A stretch of DNA of 64,000 bases from Halichoerus grypus (lineage: Eukaryota > Chordata > Mammalia > Carnivora > Phocidae). Every line of letters begins with the position of its first letter. The first letter of the stretch is position 1. The stretch lies in NCBI RefSeq assembly GCF_964656455.1, contig NC_135720.1, forward strand, positions 52,354,598-52,418,597. Direction: 5' to 3'. This document shows, piece by piece, positions 23,271 to 34,634 of this stretch. The notes under the pieces are model-generated. The model did no database searches, was not told where the DNA came from, and saw nothing but the letters and a program-made list of their open reading frames with translations. The position numbers and the translations under genes were made by a program.

Positions 23271-23605
23271 GCTCATTTTTAAAAAGACTAAGTGGGCAGA
23301 GCTGGACATGAACATTTATAACAAGAATGCTTTTTTAACCTTCAGTCCCTGGGCCCATGGTGGGCTTCAGGTGTTCAGGAATCCTGCCAAACTCATACAC
23401 AAGCTGTTGGGTAATGTGCGTTTTTGGGGGAGATGTTTCACTATTTTCGTCAGATGCTCAAAGTTGGCTCTAGTTCAAGAAACACAGCTCCCTGGAAACT
23501 CTGAAAGGAGTATAGTTGAGTTGGAATTGGAAAATAAGAAAACTGACATTCCTGGGGAACTTAACATGTGCCTGATACTCGTAGACAGCCCCCACATTAA
23601 AACAA
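23271..23605. other. Intergenic, nothing recognised
   Basis: A 115-codon open frame spans this stretch but shows no recognisable domain or neighbouring splice context. Confidence 0.4.
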
Positions 23606-23830
23606 CAACAACATAATGCTAAAAACGACAGCTGGGATTTATTGAGAATCTACCAAGTTAAATAGTTTATCTTTATTACTGTATCTCTAAACTTACAACA
23701 ACCCCATGCTTACAAAATATTTCCATTTTGTAAAAATGACCAGGGATCAGAAATACTGCATTGCTCATGTTTGTTCAGCTAAACATGAGGCTGATACTCA
23801 AATGCAGACCAATTTAGACTCCATTCTCCA
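23606..23830 (-). repeat. MIR-like relic, minus strand
   Basis: CTGGGATTTATTGAGAATCT, ACTTACAACAACCCCATGC and CAGGGATCAGAAATAC form a diverged antisense MIR. Confidence 0.5.
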
Positions 23831-24372
23831 ATAACAAAGTCAATAAAACAAAACTTCTCCCTCCAATGGCTTCCATGAGAGGAGACAGAGCTGCACACCG
23901 TCTGTGGTGAGGAGTAGAGACGCCCAAAGAGGAGGAGGAAATCTCGGAGCTAAGTTTTGAAGGGCAATAAAGACTCAGCTAGGCAGAGGAGATGGGGCAG
24001 AGATGGAATTCTAAGAAGGAAACTGCACATTTCGTGGCATCGAACATGAGAAAGAGGTTGATTGAAAGTTCCAGAGCTGCTGTTATGATGCTCAGAAAGA
24101 ATGAATCCTTGCCAGCTCTTGGAGCAATAGGACAAAGACTAATCATCTCTGGTCTTAAAAAGAAGAAATTCCCGAAGTGAATTTAAAATAGATAAATTGG
24201 ACTTCATCAGAGTTATAAGCGTTTGTACTTCAAAAGTCACCATCAAAAAAATGAAAAGACAACCCACAGAATGGGAGAAAATACTTTTAACTCCCATATC
24301 TAATATGGGACTTCCATCAAGTATATAAAGAACTTTTACAACATAACAATAAAAAGACAAGTAACTCAGTTT

Positions 24373-24573
24373 AAAAAAAAAAATTTTTTTTAAGATTTTA
24401 TTTATTTGCGAGAGAGAGAACGAGAGACAGAGAGCATGAGAGGGAGGAGGGTCAGAGGGAGAAGCAGACTCCCTGCCGAGCAGGGAGCCCGATGTCGGAC
24501 TCGATCCCAGGACTCCAGGATCATGACCTGAGCTGAAGGCAGTTGCTTAACCAACTGAGCCACCCAGGAGCCC
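24373..24573 (-). mobile_element. Can-SINE, minus strand, inside L1
   Basis: TTAAGATTTTATTTATTTGC at left, head CACCCAGGAGCCC at right. AACTCAGTTT flanks it on both sides (24,363 and 24,574). Confidence 0.92.
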
Positions 24574-24584
24574 AACTCAGTTTT

Positions 24585-24783
24585 TTAAAAAAGGTTTTAT
24601 TTGTTTAGTTGACACAGAGATAGAGAGAGCCTGAGAGCACAAGTGGGGGAAATGGCAGAGGGTGAGGGAGAAGCAGGCTCCCCGCTGAGCAGGAAGCCCG
24701 ACACAGGACTCGCTCCCAGGCCCCTGGGATCATGACCTGAGCCGAAGGCTGACACTTAACCGACTGAGCCACCCAGGTGCCCC
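24585..24783 (-). mobile_element. Second Can-SINE, minus strand, next to the first
   Basis: AAAAAAGGTTTTATTTGTTT at left, head CACCCAGGTGCCCC at right. The flanks AACTCAGTTTTTT and AACCTGATTTTTTT may be a diverged duplication. Confidence 0.9.
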
Positions 24784-25657
24784 ATAACCTGATTTTTTTA
24801 AAGGGCAAAGGTTTTGGATAGACGCATCTCTAAAGAGGACATATAAATGGCCAATAAGCCTATGACAAGATGATCAACATCATTAGTCATTAGGCACCTG
24901 CAAGTCAAAACTACAATTCGATACCACTCAAGCCCACTAGAATGGCTAAAATAAAAAAGATAGATGATAACAAATGTTGATGAGGATGTGAAGAAATTGT
25001 GACCTTCATACTGGGTCACTACCATCCAATGCTGGTGGGAGTGTAAATGGTGCAGCCACTTTGGAAAACAGTTTGAAAGTTCCTCAAAATGTTAAAGGTA
25101 GTTACTAGATGACCTAGCAGTTCAGCTCCTAGGTACATACCCAAGAGAACGGAAAGCATACCTCCATACAAAAAACTTGTCCATGAGCGCTCATAGCAGC
25201 ATTATTCATAACAACCCAAATGTCTGTCAACCAATGATTGGATAAACAAAACATGGAATGGCCATATTCTGGAATATTATTCAGCCATAGAAAGGAATGA
25301 AGTACGGATGCGTGCTACAATGCGGATGAACCTTGAAAACACTGTACAAATTGAAAGAAGCTGGTCATAAAAGACCACATTATGTATTGTGTTTATATGA
25401 AGTATGCAGGATGGGCAAATTCACAGAGACAGAAAGGAGGTTATAGTGGTTGCCACAGGCTGGGGAGAGACGAGGGAGAATACCAGTGGTGCTACTGGAT
25501 ACAGGATTTCTTTTTGGGGTGATGGCAAGTTCTGAAATTAGATAGTGATGCTGGTTGCACAACACTGTGACTATGTGAAAACCAAGGAATTGTACACTTT
25601 AATAGGATGGATGTTATGGTATGTGAATTATATCTCAAGAAAGCTGTTTTTCCAGAT

Positions 25658-25698
25658 GGGTGTGGGCGGTGGGGGTGGGGGGTGCGGGGGGGGGGGGA
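25658..25698. repeat. G-rich tract at the L1 3' end
   Basis: GGGTGTGGGCGGTGGGGG, then G6, then G12. Four or more G-runs on the + strand make a G-quadruplex plausible. Confidence 0.75.
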
Positions 25699-25804
25699 AG
25701 GGATCTTTCCCGAAGCAGAGTTGTCCTATGCATGGAGCTGTATCAGAAAGGGCAAAGTGAGAGGGGCCTTAGAGAATGACAACAATAACAATTATAACCC
25801 CTCA

Positions 25805-26060
25805 CTTCATTCACGGAACAAGTAGTTGTTGACGACCTACTACAGTTTAGATGCTGCGGATACAGAGAAACAGACAACATCTCTGTCTTCATGGAGATTC
25901 TATTCTAATGGGGAGACAGGCAGTGAGCAAATAAGTCAATGTGATCTCAGATAGTGCTAAGTGTTACTCAGAAAAAGGAGGGACTATCATAGATGAGAGG
26001 CCCGGGAAGGCCTTTAGGGGGTGACACATGCACAGAGACCTGAACAAAGTGCATTTTGTC
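25805..26060 (+). repeat. Unassigned ancient repeat
   Basis: GATGCTGCGGATACAGAGAA, TCTTCATGGAGATTCTATTC and GGGAAGGCCTTTAGGGGGTG match the GA-rich ancient family. Confidence 0.5.
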
Positions 26061-26205
26061 AGTATTTCTCTGATGCGGCACTGAGTTTAGATGTGCATGT
26101 TACTTGATCCTCTTAATAACCGATTGGGTAGATACTGGTATTATCCCCATTTTACTGATGAGAACATTGAAGTAGAGCAAGATGGAGCTGGTGTTCATAC
26201 CCAGG
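26061..26205 (-). repeat. MIR, minus strand
   Basis: GGTATTATCCCCATTTTACT with ATGAGAACATTGAAG is the antisense MIR core. Confidence 0.7.
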
Positions 26206-26319
26206 TTTGTCCTTTTATAGCACTTTATAACTTTTCAAAGCTCTTTCATGCAAATGGAATAATATATGCAGAAGTGCTTTGTGCATGATAAGGTACTATG
26301 CAAATGTAAGTAATTATAA

Positions 26320-26495
26320 CTATTTTAATGTAATCTGGTTCGACCTCCATGGCATGCATCCCTGTGAGGGAGATAAGGTGTGTAATATTATATCATTCTT
26401 AGACAAACACAAACACACACAGCTGTGAAGTGCAAGATAAAGTGACTTGTGCAAGGTCACAAAGTTAACTACCATTATTATTCAGAACTAACACC
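26320..26495 (-). repeat. MIR-like relic, minus strand
   Basis: CTGTGAGGGAGATAAGGTG and GACTTGTGCAAGGTCACAAA fit a diverged antisense MIR. Confidence 0.5.
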
Positions 26496-26913
26496 TGTTT
26501 TTAAAGTTTTGTATTTTTGTCTCTGGGGTAATAAATTCTATGTATTTTTCTGGCCAAGCCTATTTATAAAACTATATTAATTATTAGAGTGAAAAACAGT
26601 TTAGCAGTCCTAAATAAATCTTCAGATGATCTTTTCTTCTGTATCTTTGATTCCGCTCACTCCGCAGGCTCCTTCCTTCTCCCTGTCTTTCCCTATTCCC
26701 TAACTTTTCCAGACACCGACACCCTCACATACAGACTCCAGGAATTACAGAGAAGGCATCACATGCCTCTTAATTAGCACAGGGAAGAGGCACTTACTGT
26801 CTTAACTGAATGAGACCAAGTCATTAGCTCTCAAGATAGAGAGTCAGAGTGCAGTTAGTAAGGGAGATATGGATTTCTTAAGGTGACTACACAGGGTCTG
26901 AAAATCACTCTTC
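26496..26913. other. Intergenic, nothing recognised
   Basis: No feature recognised. Confidence 0.45.
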
Positions 26914-26929
26914 AAAGTGATTAAATGTG

Positions 26930-27136
26930 GGGCGCCTGGGTGACTCAGTCGGTTAAGCGTCTGCCTTCGGCTCAGGTCATGATCCCAGGGTCCTGGGATC
27001 AAGCCCCACATCAGGCTCCCTGCTCAGCAGGAAGCCTGCTTCTCCCTCTCCCACTCCCCCTGCTTGTGTTCCCTCTCTCGCTGTGTCTCTCTCTGTCAAA
27101 TAAATAAATAAAATCTTTTAAAGAACAAAAAAACCC
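26930..27136 (+). mobile_element. Can-SINE, plus strand
   Basis: Near-consensus young element. Duplication AAAGTGATTAAATGTG (26,914) / AAAATGATTAAATGTG (27,137). Confidence 0.96.
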
Positions 27137-27152
27137 AAAATGATTAAATGTG

Positions 27153-27709
27153 CTTGATTTTAGATGCTCTAGGTCAGAGGGAATTGACAACATCCCCAAA
27201 TGTCAGATCTGTTAAGAGCAGATAGTAGCATTTATTCTCCTCTTCATCCAAGGGACCAGAGATCGGCCCTTCCCTGGACATTGAGGGCCAAAGCCAGAGG
27301 CTTTGAGACTGTAGGATTTCAGAAACCCCACGCTGGGGATTTGCTTTGTGAATGGTGCCTTGGAGCAAAGTATCTGGTTAGAGGTCTGAGGATACTTACC
27401 TTAACCAACCTCCTCCCCGTCTCCCATCCTCTGTAAAGTTTGGTTCTGGACCTCTTTCCTGAACCTTTGGATAAATTATTGCTTAAACCTTCTGTAGGGA
27501 TTGAAGATAAGGCTGTATCTAAAACTGAGGACTCGGGCCCCTTCATCGTGGGCCTAGGAACCTCATGGCTGACCAGGAGGGGCCCTGCCCCAGAGGGGGG
27601 CAGCAGGAGTAATTTCTATTATGTTCCACCTGAAAAAGCTGCTAGACGCATCCTATGAGGGAAAGAAAACAGAGGGGCTGAGAGCATGTTATATGAACAT
27701 GGCAAAGTC

Positions 27710-27710
<1 letters not shown>
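27153..27710. other. Intergenic, nothing recognised
   Basis: Overlapping short frames on both strands, no recognisable family. Confidence 0.4.

Positions 27711-27753
<43 letters not shown>
27711..27753. repeat. (TTTA)n microsatellite
   Basis: About ten uninterrupted TTTA units with no SINE body next to it. Confidence 0.9.
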
Positions 27754-27841
27754 AGTCATCCATCCGTGGCAGCCACCTTGCTGTACCTACTAGACCAACA
27801 TTTCCCAAAATGCGTTTCCGCAGACCCTTGTTACATGCATT

Positions 27842-28057
27842 TATTTATTTATTTATTTATTTATTTATTTTAATTTTATTCATTTATTTGACAGAGAGAG
27901 AGACAGTGAGAGAGGGAACACAAGCAGGGGGAGTGGAAGAGGGAGAAGCAGGCTTCCCACTGAGCAGGGAGCCCGATGCGGGGCTCGATCCCAGGACTCT
28001 GGGATCATGACCTGAGCCAAAGGCAGACGCTTAATGACTGAGCCACCCAGGTGCCCC
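27842..28057 (-). mobile_element. Can-SINE with long (TTTA)n tail, minus strand
   Basis: (TTTA)n tail at left, TTTATTTGACAGAGAGAGAG, head CACCCAGGTGCCCC at right. Duplication ACATGCATTTATT / ACGTGCATTTTTT. Confidence 0.93.
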
Positions 28058-28364
28058 TACGTGCATTTTTTAAAAGGGGGAAATGGTCAAATACTTTGGG
28101 AAACCTCACATCTTATCCTTCATCTTAGAGATTTATATTCTTGTTAACATATCAAGGGTTTCAATCTCCTCTCTTCTCTTTGTTCTCTCTTCCTGCGTGA
28201 TTCCAGTTCAGGACCCCTTCATCTGACACCTGCCCGTGAGGGGTGGGTCACCGCAGCTATAGCAGGGATGGGAATAAGGCAGCCTGAACAAATGAAACTG
28301 AGATTAATTTTTTTCTTCCTTTTGCCCTTTTTAAAAATCCTCCTTACCCTCTGACATTATATTA

Positions 28365-28500
28365 ATGATATAGTCTTAGAATTTGACGATAAAGTCCAGA
28401 TTCCTTATTTTGATCTTCAAAACCCTTTACAAACTGGCTCCACCAATATCATCTTAATCCCATAACCAGGTGACTTTGCTGGAACAGACCTAAGAATCAG
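28365..28500 (+). repeat. L2 LINE fragment, plus strand
   Basis: GATAAAGTCCAGATTCCTTA and AAAACCCTTTACAAACTGGC fit L2. Confidence 0.6.
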
Positions 28501-28739
28501 ATGCCCTAGGACAGTGGAGCCTAATGGACTTCTTTACTTTGTAACTATTTACATTTGCATGTGCCAGAAATGAGGAGCCCTCTGGATAAAACACTTGAAC
28601 CCTGTCCACAGTTGAGGTAAAGACATGTACAGACAAGTCTGATTGACTGGGGGTCCCAGGTGGAAGCTGAGAGAGCACATTGGTAAGTAAGGGGAATCTG
28701 GATGCAGGGAGCAGGGTAGGGAGCAGATGCACAGAGGAA

Positions 28740-28960
28740 TGTCCCTGTCCTGCACTCTGATTGCCTGGATTAAAAACTCACCTCCACTGCTTACCACCTG
28801 TGTGTCCCTGGGCACATTTCTTCATCTCTCTAAGCCTCCTGTTCCTCATGTCGAAAATGGGTGCAGTTCTAGTACCTACTTCATAGAGTTGTTTGGGAAT
28901 GAAATGACCTAATGTATGTAAAGTATTCAGCAGTTCCTGTTATCAGTAAAATTCCTGTTA
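28740..28960 (+). repeat. MIR, plus strand
   Basis: TTGCCTGGATTAAAAACTC, CACCTGTGTGTCCCTGGGCA, CCTACTTCATAGAGTTGTTT and TGTATGTAAAGTATTCAGCA follow the MIR order. Confidence 0.8.
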
Positions 28961-29545
28961 TCAGCTATAAGACTTTAGCATCAAGGAGTTTATAGGAGCA
29001 GTTCTGCAGAGAGTGGAAATTGACCTTGGAACTGCACTTTATTTGTGTGCTCTGGTGAGAAAATGCCTTTGTCTATGAACTGAAGGTTCTGTGATTCCTT
29101 GGCACTCAAGAATCCTTTCTGTGGACTCCTCCATTGGCTCTTCTATCCCCCACTCCCAACTTCAGAGAACACTCTACTGCCATCATCAAGCAACATAGTA
29201 ATACTGGGGTATATTCTTTTTGCAAGAGCAATGACATGGACTTCAACAATCAGATGCAAAGGTTCTAGCACTTAAGCAGTGGCAACAGTCGTGGTGCAGG
29301 TTGGGCAATGGCCCCTCTGGATTCCACTGTGGTCTGAGCCTGCAGGGCTGTAACCTCCTTAGCCATGGTGGAGAGCAATCTGCAAGTCCAAAATGGGTAC
29401 ACAAGAGAGCTCCCCCGGTCATTTGTGCAACTTCTGCATGAGGCTGGATTTCCTGCAGCCTGCCAAGCAGGGATGGAGAGCCATCAAAATTGGGTGAATG
29501 AACCTAAATCTGGGGAAGCTCTAGGCCCTTAGGCTACATTTATAC
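28961..29545. other. Intergenic, nothing recognised
   Basis: No feature recognised. Confidence 0.45.
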
Positions 29546-29549
29546 ACTA

Positions 29550-29750
29550 GTAGCAATCATTTATTGAGGACCTACTGTTGCCAGGCCCTGGGTTGGGCAC
29601 CTTTCATTTACTAAGCATACATGAAAAAGTTATTCCCATTTTACAGAGGAAGTTAAGCCATTTGCCTAAGATCACATGGGTAGGAAGAGGTAGAGCCGGG
29701 TTTTGAATTGTAAGCTGATCTGGAAGTCCAAACCCTTCCCTTCTATGCTA
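29550..29750 (-). repeat. MIR, minus strand
   Basis: TTATTGAGGACCTACTGTTG, CCCATTTTACAGAGGAAGTT and GGTAGAGCCGGGTTTTGAAT. Confidence 0.8.
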
Positions 29751-30029
29751 GTCTGCTTTTCTCTATCTATACTTCCAGCCATATCTTCCAGTATTGCACA
29801 CACTCTTTAACTTTGTCTCAAATCTATCTTATCAGTTTGGTCTACAGTTCTTCCTACTTTTGTTTCCTAAAGTACTGCCTTTTTTGAGGTTCAGTAGGCA
29901 TATAGTGCCTTGCCTACATGGGAGTCATAGTCACCAGTCCCTTCTATATTAGCCTTCACTATAGACTTTTGCAGCTTTTATCTACTGACAGCGGATTTGG
30001 GGGAAAATCTACAGCTTTCCTACTCAAAG

Positions 30030-30420
30030 TGTAGTTCATGGTCCAGCCAAGTAAGCATCGCCTGGAGTTTGTTAGAAATGAGGAATCACAGGGGCGCCTG
30101 GGTGGCTTAGTCAGTTAAGTGTCTGACTTTGGCTCAGGTCATGATTTCAGGGTCTTGGGATCGAGCCCCCCTGGGTTCCTCACTCAGTGGGAAATCTATT
30201 TCTTCCTCTCCCTCTACCCTTCCCCCCACTTGTGCTCTCACTCTCTCTCTCTCAAATAAATAAATAAATAACATCTTCAAAAAAATTAAAAAAAAAAAAA
30301 AAGAAATGAGGAATCACAGATCCCACCCCAAACTTACTGAATTAGAACCTTAATTTTAATAAGGTCCCCAGGGGATTCATATGCACACCAGATTTTGAGA
30401 GGCACTAGTCTATAACTTTG
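30030..30420. repeat. MER5-type relic split by a Can-SINE
   Basis: CTCAAAGTGTAGTTCATGGT and GTTTGTTAGAAATGAGGAAT on the left, CTTACTGAATTAGAACCTTA and CCCCAGGGGATTCATATGCA on the right of the SINE. Confidence 0.75.
30092..30301 (+). mobile_element. Can-SINE, plus strand, inside MER5
   Basis: GGGCGCCTGGGTGGCTTAGT head and (TAAA)n/A-rich tail. A perfect 18-base duplication AGAAATGAGGAATCACAG lies at 30,074 and 30,302. Confidence 0.97.
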
Positions 30421-30699
30421 AGCAGAATCCCTGAAGCCACCAAGCTTTGGGGTAGTTCCTGCCCCAAAGTACAGAGCTTTCTAAAGCTAATACGTTGCTG
30501 CTCAGCACCTCAAAAGCCCCTCAAAATCACTTGATGGGGTATCACCTACCCCAACCCTTAAGCCCCCAACACTTAAGCAGGCTGTAGGTTTTCATGGTAA
30601 TTGGAGGCAACCACCATGGGAAAAGACCGTGAAAGGTGCTTCAACATGAAGAGGAGCTTAATTTTATAAATGATCGTAGTCATTCTAAAATATGGCCAC

Positions 30700-30842
30700 C
30701 AATTGGAATCAGAGTGGGAGGTGGGGAGAACAATTCTGATATAACTGGTATAGAGAATGGCCTAGGCATTGGAAATTTCTTAAGTTCCCCAAGTGGTTCT
30801 TATATGTAGCAAAGTTTGAGGACCACTGAACTACGTGAATAC
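30700..30842. repeat. MER5-type relic
   Basis: TTCCCCAAGTGGTTCTTATA and AAGTTTGAGGACCACTGAAC at the right end match the MER5 terminus. Confidence 0.6.
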
Positions 30843-30894
30843 CTTCTTTCAGTTAATATAATTCTAGGGTCTATGTTATATTCAAAGGTAACAC

Positions 30895-31095
30895 AGGCTT
30901 TCCTATACTTGATTTTAAGACTCACCTGGGGTAATTGCTAAAAATAAAATAATCAGGCCTTATTCCCAACTCACTGAGTCAGAATCACCAAGGGTCTGGG
31001 AGCTGTAATTTTAACCAGCACCTAGGTGCTGTGCTCCTCCTCATAGAGGGGATTTGGAAGATACTGCTTCCAAAGACCAGTGGATTAGAAGCTCT
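30895..31095. repeat. MER5-type relic
   Basis: GACTCACCTGGGGTAATTGC, CACTGAGTCAGAATCACCAA and TTTTAACCAGCACCTAGGTG follow MER5. Confidence 0.6.
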
Positions 31096-31517
31096 AAACC
31101 CTGTAGCAGGTGCCTGCTTTTATCATTTTCTTGTTTCTGGAAGGGCACCTGATCTTTGCCCATCAGGAACTCCTTGGGTTTAAAAGTGTAAAAAAACGGT
31201 CTTGGTATCGTTCTACAGCTTTTTAAAGGGAAATGTTTTCTTATAAAGTGCTCAGGCTGACTGTAATCTAGAGCTTAGCACAGCTCTTGGCACAGGGTCT
31301 CAAATATTTGTTAAATAAATTAGTGAGTGGTAAAATAACTCTGAAAAGGAGCACCAGAGTGGCTGGAAGAAGGAACCAGCAAGCAGACTAACTCCCTTAA
31401 ATTCTGACTTTTGAGTCAGGAAGTTTACTTCAGTAAACTTGACATATGACAAATAGATAAATTAGGAAGTGGTTATTCATTTCACAAAAGGCTGACTTGA
31501 TTTACAGAGGATTCATT

Positions 31518-31702
31518 AAAGCAGTGTATTTCCCAGACTAGCAGAATCAGCATCACCTGGGAACTCACGAGAAATGCAAATTTTCAGGCCACGCTGTAGA
31601 GCCTGAATCAGAAACTCTGGGTTATGGGGTCTAGCAATCTGTGTTTTAAAAAGCCTTTCAGGTGATTCTCTTACAACTAAAGTTTGAGACCTACTGTACC
31701 AG
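31518..31702. repeat. MER5A-type relic, nearly full length
   Basis: CAGCATCACCTGGGAACTCA, GAATCAGAAACTCTGGGTTA and TTCAGGTGATTCTCTTACAA with a degraded inverted end (TTTGAGACCTACTG). Confidence 0.75.
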
Positions 31703-32649
31703 ACTAATTCTTTACATGAGACATTCCCCACAACAAACGAGACAAAGGATGTCCAAGAATACACTTGTTGCCAGAGGGGACCTTAGCTGTATTCTCTGAT
31801 CAAGTATCCCTATGCATCTTCAGAAAGCTTCTACACCGTAGTTGAGTATTTCTTTAAGAAAGCACTTTATATATAAATAAGTATAATTTGCTTATATTTA
31901 ACCTGAATAGTTTTATAGTGTGAGATAGAAAAATATCACAGCATACTGCACAGGGTGAGAGTTAAGTTCTCTTTTTTTGATCTTTTTTCCAGTAATATGC
32001 TGAGCCGTAATATAAAATATATTTCTTGCTATGAATAATGGTCAAAAGCAGTTTGAAAAGCACAGCTGCATATGGTACAAGGTTTGGCAGTTCTCATGCA
32101 TGTGAACAGAGAGTGTCATGTAAATAGGTATGCAGAAGGGCTCATTATAAGGATCAAATCAGTAATCCCTGCTAAGAAAGAACATTCCTTACGTTCTAAA
32201 AAGGCTTTCTATTTCTGTGGTCCTGCCTCAGATTTCAAGCAGCAAGTTGCCTTCCCAGGTTGGTCAGTTGTTTTTCCCAGAGTGTCTGGGTTTTGGTGAG
32301 AGGAAATGCAGACATTGGCAGATAATTAAGACACGTACGCTAGGCTACTAGTATGTGCGTAATACTGCGAAAAATAATTCATTTAGCATTTCCTAATGTG
32401 GAAACGAATGAAGGGCATCCAAATGAGAACAAGCAGAGGCTATTTATTCAGAGCTTGCCACAGCAAGAGATTCTGCCACCATCACTTGGGTTTGGCAGGG
32501 ACTTAAAGCCAGGCAGGGGAATGGGGAAGCTTTATAGTGCAAAGAAGGGAAGGCTTCACGTATGCTCTGATTAGGGGTGGTTGGCATGGAGAAGCTGGAG
32601 CCAGGCTAACTCAGAGCGGGTCATCCTGTGTGATTGGCTTAGGCAGCAT
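31703..32649. other. Intergenic, nothing recognised
   Basis: No feature recognised in about 0.95 kb. Confidence 0.4.
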
Positions 32650-32663
32650 ATTTGGCTAGTTGA

Positions 32664-32848
32664 GGGCACCTGGGTGGCTCAGTTGGTTAAGCGACTGCCT
32701 TCAGCTCAGGTCATGATCCTGGAGTCCCGGGATCGAGTCCCGCATCGGGCTCCCTGCTCGGCAGGGAGTCTGCTTCTCCTTCTGACCCTCCCCCCTCTCA
32801 TGCTTTCTTTCTCTCAAATAAATAAATAAAATCTTAAAAAAAAAAAAA
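32664..32848 (+). mobile_element. Can-SINE, plus strand
   Basis: GGGCACCTGGGTGGCTCAGT head, short CTCATGCTTTCTTTCTC body, (TAAA)n tail. Perfect duplication ATTTGGCTAGTTGA at 32,650 and 32,849. Confidence 0.96.
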
Positions 32849-32862
32849 ATTTGGCTAGTTGA

Positions 32863-33851
32863 TCCCGATTTGAAAATGGGGGCAAAAAACTGGAAGCTGG
32901 CAGTTTTTGACCTAGTCCTGATGTTCTGGGCTGATTGCTGAAGAGACTGTGTTTTGATTTCCTGGATTGGTTGCTGTGAAGATTATGTGTTAGGGTTCTA
33001 TTGTCGTAGAGGTCTAGTCTGTCTCATTACCCGTCAAAGCAAGGCACCAACTTAACCTGTCGGGCAAGTTTATTCATTTATTCAACAATTAGGGTCTCTT
33101 GCCAACTTGTCCAGTGAATAAGAAGTTAAAATGAGGGTTGAATCTAGGCAGCCTATAGGTCAAAGTTTCCCTCCCTCTGTCTGAGTAGTTAGTGTTGGCA
33201 GGGATGACCCATAGAAATGTGCTTTTGGTGGACTGGAAATGCCCCTGATGCTGAAACATCTTGGCTCGTGATCATTCAGCTCAAGGTGGCTACTCTGAGT
33301 CTGTGCTAATCTGAGTGAGCCATGAGAGCTGACCGTAACCACTCACCCCTCCATAGCCCAGTGACAAAGCAGGCTCCCAACCCAGCTGCTTGCCCTCGTC
33401 TCAGGCTGCCAGGCAAAGGTTGCAAACCTTAGCAACCCAGAGAGGTCAAACTTCCAATATCTTTCAATTAAGGGTCTCAGCCAGATGCCAACTGCAGCCC
33501 AGGAAGTAATGGCTAGAGGATCTCACCATTTAACTGCCCAGTTTCTGTACCCCTTCCAAAATTTGGGAATCTCCCATCTTGTGAGGCAGAACCTTCATCT
33601 CAGCATAGAAGATACTCACTTCCTCATCTCACCAAATACCCACTTTCCCAGTCTCCCCTGCAACTACGGCATGGCTGTGACCCAGACCCACCAAGTGGGC
33701 ACAACTGTATGACTTAAGTCTCCAACTCTATACAAATGCAAAAATCCCACAACACACACTACTTCTTGTTACCTACATGTTCTGCTGTTCCATAGTGTGA
33801 ACGAGGTAAAGTGGGGAGAAACAGGAAAGGAAGAAAAGGGAAAAAAGAGTC
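32863..33851. other. Intergenic, nothing recognised
   Basis: No feature recognised in about 1 kb. Confidence 0.4.
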
Positions 33852-33869
33852 AGTGAAGCTTGTTTTATT

Positions 33870-34069
33870 TATTTTAAAGATTTTATTTATTTATTTGTCA
33901 GAGAGAGAGAGAGAGAGAGCACAAGCAGGGGCAGCAGCAGAGGGAGAGGGAGAAGCAGCCCCCTCTGCTACTGAGCAAGGAGCCTGATGTGGGGCTCCAT
34001 CCCAGGACCCTGGGACCATGACCTGAGCTAAAGGCAGACACTTAACCGACTGGGCCACCCAGGTGTCCC
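33870..34069 (-). mobile_element. Can-SINE, minus strand (first of a serial pair)
   Basis: TTAAAGATTTTATTTATTTA at left, head CACCCAGGTGTCCC at right. Perfect 18-base duplication AGTGAAGCTTGTTTTATT at 33,852 and 34,070. Confidence 0.97.
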
Positions 34070-34087
34070 AGTGAAGCTTGTTTTATT

Positions 34088-34275
34088 ATTATTATTTTTT
34101 TAGATTTTCTTTTTTTGACAGAGAGCGAGAGAGAGCACAAGCAGAGAAAGTGGCAGAGGGAGAAGCAGGTTCCCAGCTGAGAAGGGAGCCCAATGCAGGG
34201 CTCTATTCCAGGACCCTGGGATCATGACCTGAGCTGAAGGCAGACGTTTAACCAACTAAGCCACCCAGGTGCCCC
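34088..34275 (-). mobile_element. Can-SINE, minus strand (second of a serial pair)
   Basis: T-rich tail at left, head CACCCAGGTGCCCC at right. It lies between the second target copy (34,070) and a third, slightly changed copy TGAAACTTGTTTTA at 34,276. Confidence 0.95.
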
Positions 34276-34426
34276 TGAAACTTGTTTTAAATGGAAGATT
34301 TTGATCAGGCTTTTGCTCAAGTTTAAGCAGAAAATACAGTTTCTGAGATTGTAACAATTAACATGAATTTACATAGCAGGTAAGAGGATAGAACATATAG
34401 AATATAACAAATAAAAACAATTATAG

Positions 34427-34617
34427 GGGCATCTGGGTGGCTCAGTCGTTAAGCATCTGCCTTCGGCTCAGGTCATGATCCCAGGGTCCTGGGATCGAGC
34501 CCCGCATCGGGCTCCTTGCTCAGTGGGAAGCCTGCTTCTCCCTCTTCCACTCCCCCTGCTTGTGTTCCCTCTCTCGCTGTCTCTCTCTGTCAAATAAATA
34601 AATAAACTCTTTAAAAA
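34427..34617 (+). mobile_element. Can-SINE, plus strand
   Basis: GGGGCATCTGGGTGGCTCAG head, CAGTCGTTAAG subfamily, young body. The flanking duplication is unclear. Confidence 0.93.
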
Positions 34618-34634
34618 AACACCAAACCAATTTT

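Larger units (their letters stand above)
24186..25655 (+). mobile_element. L1 ORF2 3' end and 3' UTR, plus strand, split by two Can-SINEs
   Basis: AAATTGGACTTCATCAGAGT, TCAAAACTACAATTCGATAC, AATGCTGGTGGGAGTGTAAA, CAGCATTATTCATAACAACC and TACACTTTAATAGGATGG follow the end of L1 ORF2 and its 3' UTR. The reading frame is broken. Two antisense Can-SINEs (24,373-24,783) interrupt it. The 3' end gives way to a G-rich tract in place of an A tail. Confidence 0.85.

Noticed and set aside
27711..27880. CRISPR-like or satellite array from the two TTTA tracts
   Set aside because: These are simple tetranucleotide microsatellites, one being the tail of a Can-SINE. No spacer structure exists and the genome is mammalian.
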